Notes: generated from the sequence alone by a model not told the origin. 34,877 nucleotides of DNA from an uncultured Candidatus Melainabacteria bacterium (GCA_934699705.1 CAKUXD010000019.1:1-34877), one strand, 5' to 3'; positions 1-7,504 are shown, counted from the first letter of the stretch. Translations and numbers: made by a program.

Positions 1-530
1 TCAGATAATTGGTCAAAAATTTGTTTTAAGTCATTTATTGAAAATGTTTCAAATTTAACTATTTCTGAAAATCTATCGTATAAATGTTTGTATCGCTCGA
101 TTTTTTTATGTGCCAATCCCATACCAACAAAGATTATTGGACAATTAGTTTCATCGTGAATATCTCTCAAAATTTCTATCGTTTTTAAGTTATTTATCAG
201 ATAATCTATTTCATCAACAATGATTAGTTTAGGCTTTTGTTTTAATTTTTGAACTATTAAATTAAAATTATCAGACGTCAAATATCTTGGAATTTCGTCC
301 ATTTCTTTTACGATTTCTTCTAGTAACCATCGCCCTGTCATTAAGTTTGTCGTCCTTAAATATATCGCATCATATTTGCAAGCCAACCATAATGCTGTTT
401 GGGATTTACCAAGCCCTGGTTCACCATAGATGAGCCCCATTTTAGGAATATTCTTTGGCTTGTTTAGAAGATTTTCAACTAAACCAATAAAATTTTTCAC
501 GTTCGTTGTTTTAACAAAAATTCTATTCAT
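1..530 (-). CDS. MuB-like AAA+ ATPase of the transposition module (partial, runs off window)
   Basis: The reading frame starts at the ATG at 530 and stays open to the window edge, giving 176 codons and no stop. It has a Walker A motif (GEPGLGKSQT, about residues 45-54) and a Walker B motif (LIIVDEIDYL, about residues 115-124), followed by a FVGMG segment typical of sensor-1 regions in AAA+ ATPases. The start overlaps the end of the upstream transposase by 8 bases (ATGAATAG), so the two are probably translationally coupled. In Mu-like and Tn7-like elements a transposase followed by such an ATPase is the standard pair: the ATPase binds target DNA, selects the insertion site and activates the transposase. 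MuB-like is preferred over IstB or TnsC because the partner is clearly MuA-like. The C-terminus is not visible. Confidence 0.8.
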   Translation of the reverse strand, partial: MNRIFVKTTNVKNFIGLVENLLNKPKNIPKMGLIYGEPGLGKSQTALWLACKYDAIYLRTTNLMTGRWLLEEIVKEMDEIPRYLTSDNFNLIVQKLKQKPKLIIVDEIDYLINNLKTIEILRDIHDETNCPIIFVGMGLAHKKIERYKHLYDRFSEIVKFETFSINDLKQIFDQLS

Positions 531-2238
531 ATAAAAGCCTGTACTCCTTAGTTTGTTTAAAATTCTCAATCCATTTATTATCAGGATTAGTCTTTATTAA
601 ATACTCATATTTTTCTGAATTATTCTTGAATATTTTTTGAACACCTTTTGAACGCACTTTAAACTCTGTTTGAACAGGGTTTGAATTTTCTTCAAGCATT
701 TTGGTTTCTAAAAATTTGGTTTCATCTTCTGAAAGGTACGATTTCACCGCATTTATTGTTTTCTTATGCAATTTTCTTTGTTTTACAATTTTTTGTTTAT
801 AATCTTCAAAATCAGTAATCGTACCTAATAATTTTGCCATGGGGTGAGTTTCAGTTACACGTTCTGCTGTACATAAATATTCACCTTTGGTTGTATAAAC
901 TTTTATACTTGTTAAATCAAATAAATTGTATTTAATTAGAACCTTACTTTTAAACCCATAAAGGCGTTCATCAAAATAATCGCAATTTAAAAATCTTATA
1001 CCATTTCTTTGAATTGTTTTAACTTCAGTTGCAAGCATCAAATCGTCAAGTAAATTAATATCTACATTTTGTTGCTTTCTACTTTCTAAAACTTCTGCTA
1101 TTGTTTTATCTGGTGCATTTGGACAAGGTTGAGAGTTTTTGAAATTCAACCACATATCAATCATTTTTATTGTTTCTTCTAAAGTTGGTACAAAATCGTT
1201 ATGTAATTGCTTGTGTAACTTTTCATTTCTCATCATATAAGCTGGTTTATTTTGAATATTACTTCCTACATAACTTGGTAAAAGTTTTTCAAAACTTTCT
1301 TGGAACTCTTTGAAAAATCTTTCAATAACTTTTGCTCTTGCGTTATATGGTCTTGCAAAAACGGTTTCTATGCCTAACTTTGAATAAAGTCCATTAAATC
1401 CTAACTCTGTAAAGCCTTTATCGTCAGTAAAGTATTTAGCTCTAAAAGCTCTACCGTTATCTTGGTATACAATTTTAGGTATCATATCTAAATTAATAAT
1501 GGCATTTCTTAATGCACTTGCAATACATTGCGTGTTTTCTTCTAGCATAATTTCATAACCTACAAGTGCTGTGGATTTCCAATCTAAAAATCCTACTAAT
1601 GTTGCTCTAGTAGGTTTACCAGTAAAAGGATTTATCACATTAAAATTTAAAACGTGTCCATCTGCTACAAGAATATCTCCAACTTCTAATAAACTTGCAT
1701 TACGTTTTATATATGGTTCTACTTTATCTGATAGAGCTTTTTCACCATCTCTTGCTAAAACCCATTTGTCATAATTATTCTTTTTGAACCAATTAGCATA
1801 TTTTCTAAAAGTAATATCTGCTGGAATGTATGATTGTCCTTGTTGTTGGAGTTTGTATTTTGTAAGTGCAATCGCTTTACCTATACAAAGTCTATTGGGG
1901 TGCAAAAGCAAGCCCATAAATATTTTTATTTCTTCATCTGTTAAACAAGTTCTGTATTCATTTACTTTTGCATATTTGTATTGTGGGATAAGTTTAGTGT
2001 AATCTTCAGTTCCGTTAAGCGTATTTTTCCAACGGTGGAGTGTACCACGAGATATTTTACCTAATATCTCAAAAAGATGTGAATTATTTGTATTATGTAA
2101 ATTAACAAAATCATAGTCTGCCTGAAGTTTATTATCTGATTTTCTGCGAAATTCTTTCCATTGATTGAGCAAATCCAATCTTGCTAAGGCTATTTTCTTT
2201 GATTTTTCTGGTGTAAATATAACTGAATCTTCTGTCAT
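523..2238 (-). CDS. Mu-type DDE transposase (MuA-like)
   Basis: A 571-residue protein counted from the ATG at 2238. That ATG overlaps the previous gene's stop (TGATG) and has AAAGG about 8 bases upstream; a TTG one codon earlier is possible but less likely. The integrase-fold core shows D193 (in VADGH), D260 (in YQDNGRAF) and E306 (in KVIERFF), the DDE triad that cuts and joins DNA. The order and spacing follow phage Mu transposase, as does the C-terminal stretch KGEYLCTAERV followed by a Lys/Arg-rich helix, which recalls the MuA beta-barrel and domain III. The N-terminal 170 residues should carry the end-binding helix-turn-helix domains. No frameshift or stop interrupts it, so it could be active. 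Length is a little below MuA (663 residues). Confidence 0.9.
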   Translation of the reverse strand: MTEDSVIFTPEKSKKIALARLDLLNQWKEFRRKSDNKLQADYDFVNLHNTNNSHLFEILGKISRGTLHRWKNTLNGTEDYTKLIPQYKYAKVNEYRTCLTDEEIKIFMGLLLHPNRLCIGKAIALTKYKLQQQGQSYIPADITFRKYANWFKKNNYDKWVLARDGEKALSDKVEPYIKRNASLLEVGDILVADGHVLNFNVINPFTGKPTRATLVGFLDWKSTALVGYEIMLEENTQCIASALRNAIINLDMIPKIVYQDNGRAFRAKYFTDDKGFTELGFNGLYSKLGIETVFARPYNARAKVIERFFKEFQESFEKLLPSYVGSNIQNKPAYMMRNEKLHKQLHNDFVPTLEETIKMIDMWLNFKNSQPCPNAPDKTIAEVLESRKQQNVDINLLDDLMLATEVKTIQRNGIRFLNCDYFDERLYGFKSKVLIKYNLFDLTSIKVYTTKGEYLCTAERVTETHPMAKLLGTITDFEDYKQKIVKQRKLHKKTINAVKSYLSEDETKFLETKMLEENSNPVQTEFKVRSKGVQKIFKNNSEKYEYLIKTNPDNKWIENFKQTKEYRLLYE

Positions 2239-2474
2239 CAATTTAACCTTTCAATATACCAATTGCTCATACCAAAATGATTAAAATTCCATTGAAGGTC
2301 AAAATAAAAATCTTGTTCTATATAGTTGTTATGTTTATGGTTATAAGAATTTTTATTTAATTGCGTTTGACAATAACTTTCAAATGCGACTTGTATTTCT
2401 TTTGAAAACCTTGTTTTAAAGTCATTATAAGAAATATTTATGATTTCTTTCGTTAATTTATTTCTCACTTTCAT
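2238..2474 (-). CDS. small hypothetical protein of the Mu-like module
   Basis: About 78 residues, not recognised. A longer start at 2489 (MEQSKMK...) has no ribosome binding site, while the internal ATG at 2474 has GGAG nine bases upstream, so I place the start there. The protein is rich in Asn, Tyr, Phe and Lys (for example NKNSYNHKHNNYIEQDFYF) with no membrane segment or known motif. Its stop overlaps the transposase ATG (TGATG), so it is in the same transcript. In Mu-like elements this position holds small accessory or regulatory proteins, which is the only hint to its role. Confidence 0.6.
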   Translation of the reverse strand: MKVRNKLTKEIINISYNDFKTRFSKEIQVAFESYCQTQLNKNSYNHKHNNYIEQDFYFDLQWNFNHFGMSNWYIERLN

Positions 2475-2522
2475 TTTGCTTTGCTCCATTACAGATACAG
2501 GCTCACAAGTTTCGACTCTGTC

Positions 2523-2732
2523 TCAACTGTTCGCTTTGTAAAAATCATCTTCGAATCCTCTAATATTATCTAGTTCGATATTGTATCTTTTACCTTGTTT
2601 ATCTACACAGGTTGCAAAATCGACTTCGCCATCAGCAAATTTATTTTTCCAAATGCAAATTAATAAACCGATTTCTTGAGTTTTAAGATTTAAAATTTTT
2701 GTGCCATAAAGTTGGTAATCTTTTTCTGTCAT
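2523..2732 (-). CDS. small hypothetical protein, first gene of the Mu-like module
   Basis: A 69-residue protein starting MTEKDYQLYG. The start at 2732 is chosen over an upstream in-frame ATG at 2828 because AAAGGAAC lies about 7 bases before it; the 32-residue extension (HNKSDECHCKRK...) looks like translated leader. The sequence alternates short hydrophobic strands with charged turns (KILNLKTQEIGLLICIW, then KQGKRYNIELDNI), suggesting a small beta fold. It lacks an obvious helix-turn-helix, so it is not a clear repressor. It is the most promoter-proximal gene of the module and probably co-transcribed with the genes that follow. Function unknown. Confidence 0.55.
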   Translation of the reverse strand: MTEKDYQLYGTKILNLKTQEIGLLICIWKNKFADGEVDFATCVDKQGKRYNIELDNIRGFEDDFYKANS

Positions 2733-2938
2733 CGCAAGTTCCTTTCTTTTGCAATGACATTCATCACTCTTGTTATGGCAAAAATCAAGTCTAAATCCCA
2801 ATCTCAGAGATAATTCGACACATCTCAAAATACAAGAAATTTCAAATTGGGCTTTTGGTACTCATTTTGTCCAATGTCTAAAAGGTAAATGTGTTCAACG
2901 ATAGAGGCAAATTTAATTAAAATTTTTGAAAATATTGT

Positions 2939-2963
2939 GGACTTTTGAGCACCCGAAAAGTCC
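2939..2963. repeat. inverted repeat GGACTTTT-N9-AAAAGTCC, candidate operator or hairpin
   Basis: Two perfect 8-base arms (2939-2946 and 2956-2963) are separated by GAGCACCCG. It lies about 200 bases upstream of the first gene of the Mu-like module. A two-fold symmetric site here could be a repressor operator or a transposase end-binding site. No T-run follows on either strand, so a terminator is unlikely. Confidence 0.5.
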
Positions 2964-3057
2964 ATTTTGGTGCATTTTGAAACTCAAATCTCATTCCTAA
3001 AAATCAGCCTCAATTAACCTAGAATTGGGAAAGTTTATATAAATATGTAAATCCAAA

Positions 3058-3152
3058 TTGGACTAATAAACCCCAGCTCGTTCGCGCTCGAACCTGAACT
3101 GAACTTCGTTCAGTGGTTCTCGTCCCAGAAGTTTTTTATTTTGGACTATTAA
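3058..3152. repeat. direct repeats TTGGACTAATAA / TTGGACTATTAA flanking a hairpin-rich 71-base segment
   Basis: The 12-base copies at 3058-3069 and 3141-3152 match at 11 of 12 positions. Between them the DNA is clearly more GC-rich than its surroundings and can fold: GTTCG-CGCT-CGAAC near 3080-3093, and ACTGAAC-TTC-GTTCAGT at 3098-3114, extended by GAACC/GGTTC at 3090-3094 and 3115-3119 across a 3-base bulge. The right copy sits directly against the 3' end of tRNA-Leu. This looks like a small dispersed intergenic element or a structured processing or termination region for the tRNA transcript. Which of these cannot be told from one copy. Confidence 0.5.
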
Positions 3153-3153
3153 C

Positions 3154-3234
3154 TGCTGACGGGGGGACTCGAACCCCCACAGCTCGCGCCACATGCACCT
3201 CAAGCATGCATGTCTACCATTCCATCACATCAGC
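3154..3234 (-). tRNA. tRNA-Leu (anticodon GAG)
   Basis: Read on the minus strand it folds as a class II tRNA. The acceptor arms GCTGATG and CGTCAGC pair, with a T-G wobble. The D arm is ATG...CAT around a GGTAGA-containing loop. The anticodon stem CATGC/GCATG holds loop TTGAGGT, giving anticodon GAG. A long variable arm is followed by a GGGGG-TTCGAGT-CCCCC T arm. The discriminator is A (3154) and CCA is not encoded. A TACAAT box on the minus strand at 3245-3250 is well placed as its -10 element. The anticodon reads CUC and CUU leucine codons. Confidence 0.95.
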
Positions 3235-3364
3235 TTGTATAAGAATTGTAACATGAAATAAAGATATTTTGCATATATGTTTCAAATTCATTATTACGTG
3301 GTATTTATCTATAACATACAGGAAATAATTTGCTATTAATAATTAAATAAATTTGGGAATACTT

Positions 3365-3393
3365 GAAGGGCGCAAGCTCTGCTTGCGCCCTTC
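3365..3393 (+). terminator. strong GC-rich hairpin with T-run on the plus strand
   Basis: A perfect 13-base stem, GAAGGGCGCAAGC/GCTTGCGCCCTTC, with a TCT loop. On the plus strand it is followed by ATTTTTTTT, the form of an intrinsic terminator. It sits 24 bases past the stop of the minus-strand phosphohexomutase, where a minus-strand terminator would be expected, but on that strand only TCAAGTATTCCC follows. It may act in both directions. Confidence 0.7.
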
Positions 3394-3416
3394 ATTTTTT
3401 TTATTCTCTTATTAAA

Positions 3417-5690
3417 TTAGAATTTGTATTCTGGAATTACAAATTGTTCGTTATTTGCATCTACGTTCACAAAATCTAAGTAATAATTCATTGCGTTGTC
3501 TTTTGTTAAGTCATACATTTCATCATTGATATATTTTTTGTGAATTTCTGTTCTTTCTCCAGAATAATTACCCATTGCCTGAGCAAATTTGATAATTTCT
3601 TCTAAACTTAAACCTGCTCCATAAGCCTTTGTTTTGGCATCTGTACCAGAAGGTCTGATTTCAATGTATTTGTCTGCAAATTCTAAGTAAGTGCCGTCGC
3701 CTACAAATTTAATTGCTTTCAAATTATCAAAATTTAATTCTTTGAACGCATCTGTAAGAATTTCCTTTGCGTTTTCAAAAGTCATTTTACCTGAACGAAT
3801 TGCGATTGCCATTGAAAGATAGAATAAGTCATTCTTTGTTCTCAATTGTTCGCCAGCAACTTTTGCAGCTTTAAGTTTATCAATATCTGGTTCTGATTCG
3901 TTATAGTAAGAAATATCTACACGAGTATCAAATTGGCCTTTAATGTCGTTTTCTTTAAATACTTCTAGCAAATATTCAGACATTGTTTTATTTTCTTCTT
4001 CAAGTTTTGAAGATAGCGCTGAAGCAACTAAAATAGCTTCTGTTGCTGATTTTTCTCTCATTGCAATAGCTTCTCTGCCAGATAATGATTTAATCATTTC
4101 TTCGCCACCCATAATCATACCGCCAGATTCTTCTCCGCCGAAGATTAGACGAGGTGATTTGCCCAAGTTAATTTCTTGACCGAATACGTCAAACACTTTA
4201 ACTTCGTCGTTAGGGTTCTTTTTAAGTTTTAATTCAACTTTTTTCATGATATTAGCAATTTCTTTGAAACCAACTGGAACATTAACAACTGCGATGTCAT
4301 TTGCTTTTGCCCATTCGTCCCAACTCATTGCAGAAGCTGTTGTTTTAATCATAAAGCGAGGGTGGTTATTCCATTTGCCTTGAGATTTTAACATTTTCAT
4401 TCTGAAATCCATTAACAATAAGAAGGCTTGATTTGCTGTAAATACTGTTAAAACTCGGCCATTACCCAGATTTACATAAGCAATACCAGCTTTTTCAAGT
4501 TTTTCAATTTCTTTAACATCTTCGATTTGAGTAACTGTTAATCTGTCGTGGTCTGGGTCTGTAATTAATACAGTTGTGCCAATTGGATAATCAGCCAAAA
4601 CTTTGTCATAATGTAAGGTTTCGATTACAGGGAAGTAGTTTTCGCCGTTTTGGCGCTTTGCTAAAACAGTTGCGTCTACTGAATAATCATAGAATGTTTT
4701 GTTGCCTTTTGGGTCAACATCATATTTACCGATTGAGTGGAAGAATGGATCTTCACTTTCGTTTAACCAAACAAACTTGTCTGTTAAATCAAGTTCTTCT
4801 AAAACTCGGCTTAAAGTTCTGTAAGCTGAACCGCCAACATTTTCAATTACGATTTTGTTTTGAGCTTTTTTAATAAAATCTAAATTATCTTTTTCAGCAA
4901 CGCCTGATTTTAAGTATTCAACGTATAAATCAACACCATCGTTTAGTTTTTCCATGATTTTTTCATCAATTAATGGATTATTTTCTGCTGAAATTTTAAT
5001 TTCGTAAGAACCATTTTTTTCTGTTTCGTCAAAAATTTCTTGAATTTTTTGTACAAATTCAGCTGATTCTTCAGGTAAATATTGGCTACCTTGAGAGTTC
5101 AAATCTTTTGTAGCGTTTTTAACTGAAATGCCATGGCTTGAAGTGATGTATTCACCACCAACAAGGTCAAGTTTGAAAGCAAGGAAAGAAGCTAGCCAAA
5201 TTGGAATAGTCTTTTTGCCAACTGGAACAAGAGTTTTAATGCCTTGCGCTGCTTGTACTCTTGCAATAGCGTCTAAAAATAAATCAGAATTGTATCTGAC
5301 TTCACGACCTGCAAGTTTTAAAATTTGTTTATTAGGGTATTTTTCAACTGCAACAAGAGCTTTAGCTAAGGTCGCAAGAACGATACCTACCAAGTTAATT
5401 GGAAAACGAGTGTCTTGTGGATACAAAATGTTTTGTGGACCTCTAATGCCTGCCGTTGAAACTTTTGCTTCTTTTGCATAATTTGCAAACCATTCTTTTA
5501 AATTTAATCCTTCAGGATTTGTTTCTGCGTCATAAGGTAACAAATGTTCTTTTTTTAATGTAAAAGTAAATTCACCACTCTTTGAAAAATCCATTAATTT
5601 AAGATTTTTTACATAATCAGGTGTACGATTGTAAACACTTTCAAAAAGTTGTTTTTCTAACTCACAAGATGCTGTTTTTTCAATAATCAT
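3417..5690 (-). CDS. alpha-D-phosphohexomutase family protein (phosphoglucomutase/phosphomannomutase)
   Basis: A 757-residue cytosolic enzyme expected to interconvert hexose 1- and 6-phosphates, feeding glycogen and envelope sugar synthesis. Family motifs occur in order: an N-terminal STAGIRGP (78-85); the phosphoserine loop as ITSSHG (182-187, S185 in the catalytic position, where most relatives have TASHNP); the metal loop DPDHDR (378-383, usually DGDGDR); the sugar-specificity loop GGEESGG (518-524); and the phosphate-binding RPSGTD (679-684). It is roughly 150-200 residues longer than usual bacterial members, with extra sequence between the serine and metal loops. AAAGGAG about 10 bases before the ATG supports the start. 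It is a single-gene unit, divergent from plsC. Whether glucose or mannose phosphate is the substrate cannot be told. Confidence 0.85.
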   Translation of the reverse strand: MIIEKTASCELEKQLFESVYNRTPDYVKNLKLMDFSKSGEFTFTLKKEHLLPYDAETNPEGLNLKEWFANYAKEAKVSTAGIRGPQNILYPQDTRFPINLVGIVLATLAKALVAVEKYPNKQILKLAGREVRYNSDLFLDAIARVQAAQGIKTLVPVGKKTIPIWLASFLAFKLDLVGGEYITSSHGISVKNATKDLNSQGSQYLPEESAEFVQKIQEIFDETEKNGSYEIKISAENNPLIDEKIMEKLNDGVDLYVEYLKSGVAEKDNLDFIKKAQNKIVIENVGGSAYRTLSRVLEELDLTDKFVWLNESEDPFFHSIGKYDVDPKGNKTFYDYSVDATVLAKRQNGENYFPVIETLHYDKVLADYPIGTTVLITDPDHDRLTVTQIEDVKEIEKLEKAGIAYVNLGNGRVLTVFTANQAFLLLMDFRMKMLKSQGKWNNHPRFMIKTTASAMSWDEWAKANDIAVVNVPVGFKEIANIMKKVELKLKKNPNDEVKVFDVFGQEINLGKSPRLIFGGEESGGMIMGGEEMIKSLSGREAIAMREKSATEAILVASALSSKLEEENKTMSEYLLEVFKENDIKGQFDTRVDISYYNESEPDIDKLKAAKVAGEQLRTKNDLFYLSMAIAIRSGKMTFENAKEILTDAFKELNFDNLKAIKFVGDGTYLEFADKYIEIRPSGTDAKTKAYGAGLSLEEIIKFAQAMGNYSGERTEIHKKYINDEMYDLTKDNAMNYYLDFVNVDANNEQFVIPEYKF

Positions 5691-5717
5691 ATATGTTTCT
5701 CTCCTTTCAATAAATTA

Positions 5718-5745
5718 ATATTAACATAAATAAAACTTAAAACAA
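5718..5745 (-). promoter_or_regulatory. candidate sigma-70 promoter of the phosphohexomutase gene
   Basis: On the minus strand, TTGTTT (5745-5740) and TAATAT (5723-5718) are 16 bases apart, in the 117-base divergent gap upstream of the start at 5690. The match is only moderate and the region is very AT-rich. Confidence 0.35.
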
Positions 5746-5807
5746 GTTCATATATTAGAAAATAAATTATATTTATAATATAATAATCAAATAGAAGGAC
5801 ACAAAAA

Positions 5808-6464
5808 ATGGCAAGACAAAAAGTAAATTACGCAAGAAGAACTGCAAAATATTTCAATTTTTGGCGCAGGATATTCCAAAATATAGTTTGTAAATTCTGG
5901 TACGGACTACAATTTAGGTTAATGTACAAGGTAAAAATTGAAGGTAAGGAAAATATTCCAAAAGACTCAAAGTTCATAGTATGCGGAAATCATTTATCAA
6001 ATCTTGATCCATTCCTAGTGTGCTTCATAATGCCTAAACCAGTGGCTTTTATGGCAAAAAAAGAACTTTTTGAGAAAAAATTCACACGCTGGATGCTAGA
6101 TTGGCAAGGGGCTTTTGCGGTTAACAGAGATAAACTGGAAATCTCTACTATCAAAACTGCTTATGAAGTTAAAAATACAAATTGGATTTTAGGGCTATTC
6201 CCACAAGGAACAAGAGCTCCAAAAGGTACAATTGAAAACATTCATAAAGGTTTTGCAGGCATAGCGAAAGCAACTAAATGTAGTATATTACCTGTTGGTA
6301 TAGTAGGTTCGGAGAATATGACTTGGTGTCCATTTAAAGGTAATATTACAGTAAAAATCGGTGAATTAATTCCATACAGTGATGATGCTGAAAAAGTTAT
6401 GGAACAATGGGCATTGGCTATTGAACAATTGACAGGATTTACGTATATTCCAAATCCTGCATAA
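5808..6464 (+). CDS. PlsC-type 1-acylglycerol-3-phosphate acyltransferase, copy 1
   Basis: A 218-residue member of the PlsC/LPLAT family, which transfers an acyl group to lysophosphatidic acid at the inner membrane to make phosphatidic acid. Visible motifs are the catalytic NHxxxxD (N61, H62, D67 in GNHLSNLDPF), GAFAVNRD (101-108), FPQGTR (131-136) and a later LPVGIVG. The usual third motif is FPEGTR; here the Glu is Gln (Q133), which may affect substrate phosphate binding or mark a different acceptor. GAAGGA precedes the start. A paralogue follows after 12 bases and the pair heads a co-directional run through ssb and the kinase gene. It could instead acylate another lysophospholipid. Confidence 0.85.
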   Translation: MARQKVNYARRTAKYFNFWRRIFQNIVCKFWYGLQFRLMYKVKIEGKENIPKDSKFIVCGNHLSNLDPFLVCFIMPKPVAFMAKKELFEKKFTRWMLDWQGAFAVNRDKLEISTIKTAYEVKNTNWILGLFPQGTRAPKGTIENIHKGFAGIAKATKCSILPVGIVGSENMTWCPFKGNITVKIGELIPYSDDAEKVMEQWALAIEQLTGFTYIPNPA

Positions 6465-6476
6465 AGGGATTAAGAA

Positions 6477-7142
6477 ATGTCAGAGGAAAGAAATTTTTCA
6501 AGAAGATACGCTAGTGAATATCATATTTTTAGAACAATATTTTACATGCTCTTTTTATGGACAGTTGTAGATTTTGTGTGCTTTTTCAAATATAAATTAA
6601 AAGTTAAAGGCAAAGAAAATCTTCCAAAAGATAGAAATTATATTCTTGCGTCAAACCATGTTTCAGAAATGGACCCGCCATTTATTGCGTCTGCAACAAA
6701 TAAACATATTGCTTTTATGGCAAAAAAAGAACTTTTTGAAGATGATAAAAGAAGTTGGATTATTAAACGTTTAGGTGCTTTTTCTGTTGATAGAGAAAAA
6801 CCAGAATTGGCGACTTTTAAGACTGTAAGAGATATTTTTAAAACAACTTGGCCATTAGGAATATTTCCTGAAGGTGGAACAAAGAAAAATAAAAAAATTG
6901 AAAATATCAGAAAAGGTTTTGTGAAAATTGCAAAACATGCAAAAGCAGATATCGTGCCTGTTTCAATTGTTGGTTTTGACGGATATGCAAAAAAAATGTT
7001 CGAAAAAAGTGTAACAGTTGTAATTGGTGAACCTATTTCGTATCAATTAGACGAAGATGAAATTATTCAAAAATGGTGTGCTGAAATATGCAAAAATACT
7101 GGTTTTGAAAATTGTATGTTAAATTCAGAAAATGCATGTTAA
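6477..7142 (+). CDS. PlsC-type acyltransferase, copy 2
   Basis: A 221-residue paralogue of the preceding gene, sharing the segment AFMAKKELFE and the overall motif order. It has NHxxxxD (N60, H61, D66 in SNHVSEMDPPF), GAFSVDRE (100-107) and FPEGGT (130-135), where the Glu is kept but Arg is replaced by Thr after a doubled Gly. A hydrophobic segment at about 21-37 (FYMLFLWTVVDFVCFF) should place it at the membrane. Two tandem copies with different variants of the third motif suggest different acyl acceptors or acyl chains. AGGG lies upstream of the ATG, 12 bases after the previous stop, so the two are probably co-transcribed. Confidence 0.85.
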   Translation: MSEERNFSRRYASEYHIFRTIFYMLFLWTVVDFVCFFKYKLKVKGKENLPKDRNYILASNHVSEMDPPFIASATNKHIAFMAKKELFEDDKRSWIIKRLGAFSVDREKPELATFKTVRDIFKTTWPLGIFPEGGTKKNKKIENIRKGFVKIAKHAKADIVPVSIVGFDGYAKKMFEKSVTVVIGEPISYQLDEDEIIQKWCAEICKNTGFENCMLNSENAC

Positions 7143-7175
7143 AATGCATAAGTAGTATTAAATAAAGGATAAAAT

Positions 7176-7502
7176 ATGAATTCAGTTGTAATCGTAGGTA
7201 GAGCAGGTCAAGATGCAGACATCAAATATTATGAATCAGGAAAAATAAAAACAAGTTTTTCTGTTGCGGCAAATCGCTGGGATAGCAAGACAAAAGCTGA
7301 AGTTACAGATTGGTTCAATGTTGATGTTTGGGATAAACAAGCTGAATTCGCTGGAGAATACGTAAAAAAAGGGCGCTTAGTTGCTATTGATGGCAGAATT
7401 GCTTCTAACAAATGGAAAGATGCTTCTGGTGAAGAAAGAGAAAGATATTTAGTTATTGCTAATAATATAAGATTATTGGGTTCTAAAAAAGACGAAGCGT
7501 AA
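7176..7502 (+). CDS. ssb: single-stranded DNA-binding protein, short cyanobacterial-type
   Basis: A 108-residue OB-fold protein. The N-terminus MNSVVIVGRAGQDADIKYYE and the core WFNVDVWDKQAEFAGEYVKKG closely resemble the SSB of cyanobacteria as I remember it. It coats single-stranded DNA during replication and repair. It ends SKKDEA right after the OB fold and lacks the Gly/Pro-rich linker and acidic DxDxPF-type tail that recruits partners in E. coli SSB, so either partners are recruited differently or a second SSB exists elsewhere. AAAGGA precedes the ATG. The kinase gene follows two bases after its stop. Confidence 0.9.
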   Translation: MNSVVIVGRAGQDADIKYYESGKIKTSFSVAANRWDSKTKAEVTDWFNVDVWDKQAEFAGEYVKKGRLVAIDGRIASNKWKDASGEERERYLVIANNIRLLGSKKDEA

Positions 7503-7504
7503 AA

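Larger units (their letters stand above)
2733..3153. other. 421-base gene-free stretch between the Mu-like module and tRNA-Leu
   Basis: No convincing reading frame. It should hold the promoter and operator of the minus-strand transposition genes and possibly one end of the element. It contains an 8-base inverted repeat (2939-2963), a small palindrome TCCAAATTGGA (3052-3062), and a short, locally GC-richer hairpin segment between two near-identical 12-base direct repeats (3058-3152). I could not fix the element's terminus or a target-site duplication, because the other end lies outside the window. Confidence 0.6.

Noticed and set aside
1..2732. Tn7-like or CRISPR-associated transposon (TnsB-TnsC)
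   Set aside because: The size and ATPase pairing would fit, but the transposase C-terminus follows phage Mu MuA, two small Mu-style genes precede it, and no tniQ, cas12k or CRISPR repeats are visible. The hidden left side could change this.
3058..3152. Degenerate second tRNA next to tRNA-Leu
   Set aside because: A GGTTC-like stretch and hairpins are suggestive, but no cloverleaf with a seven-base acceptor stem and anticodon arm can be drawn.
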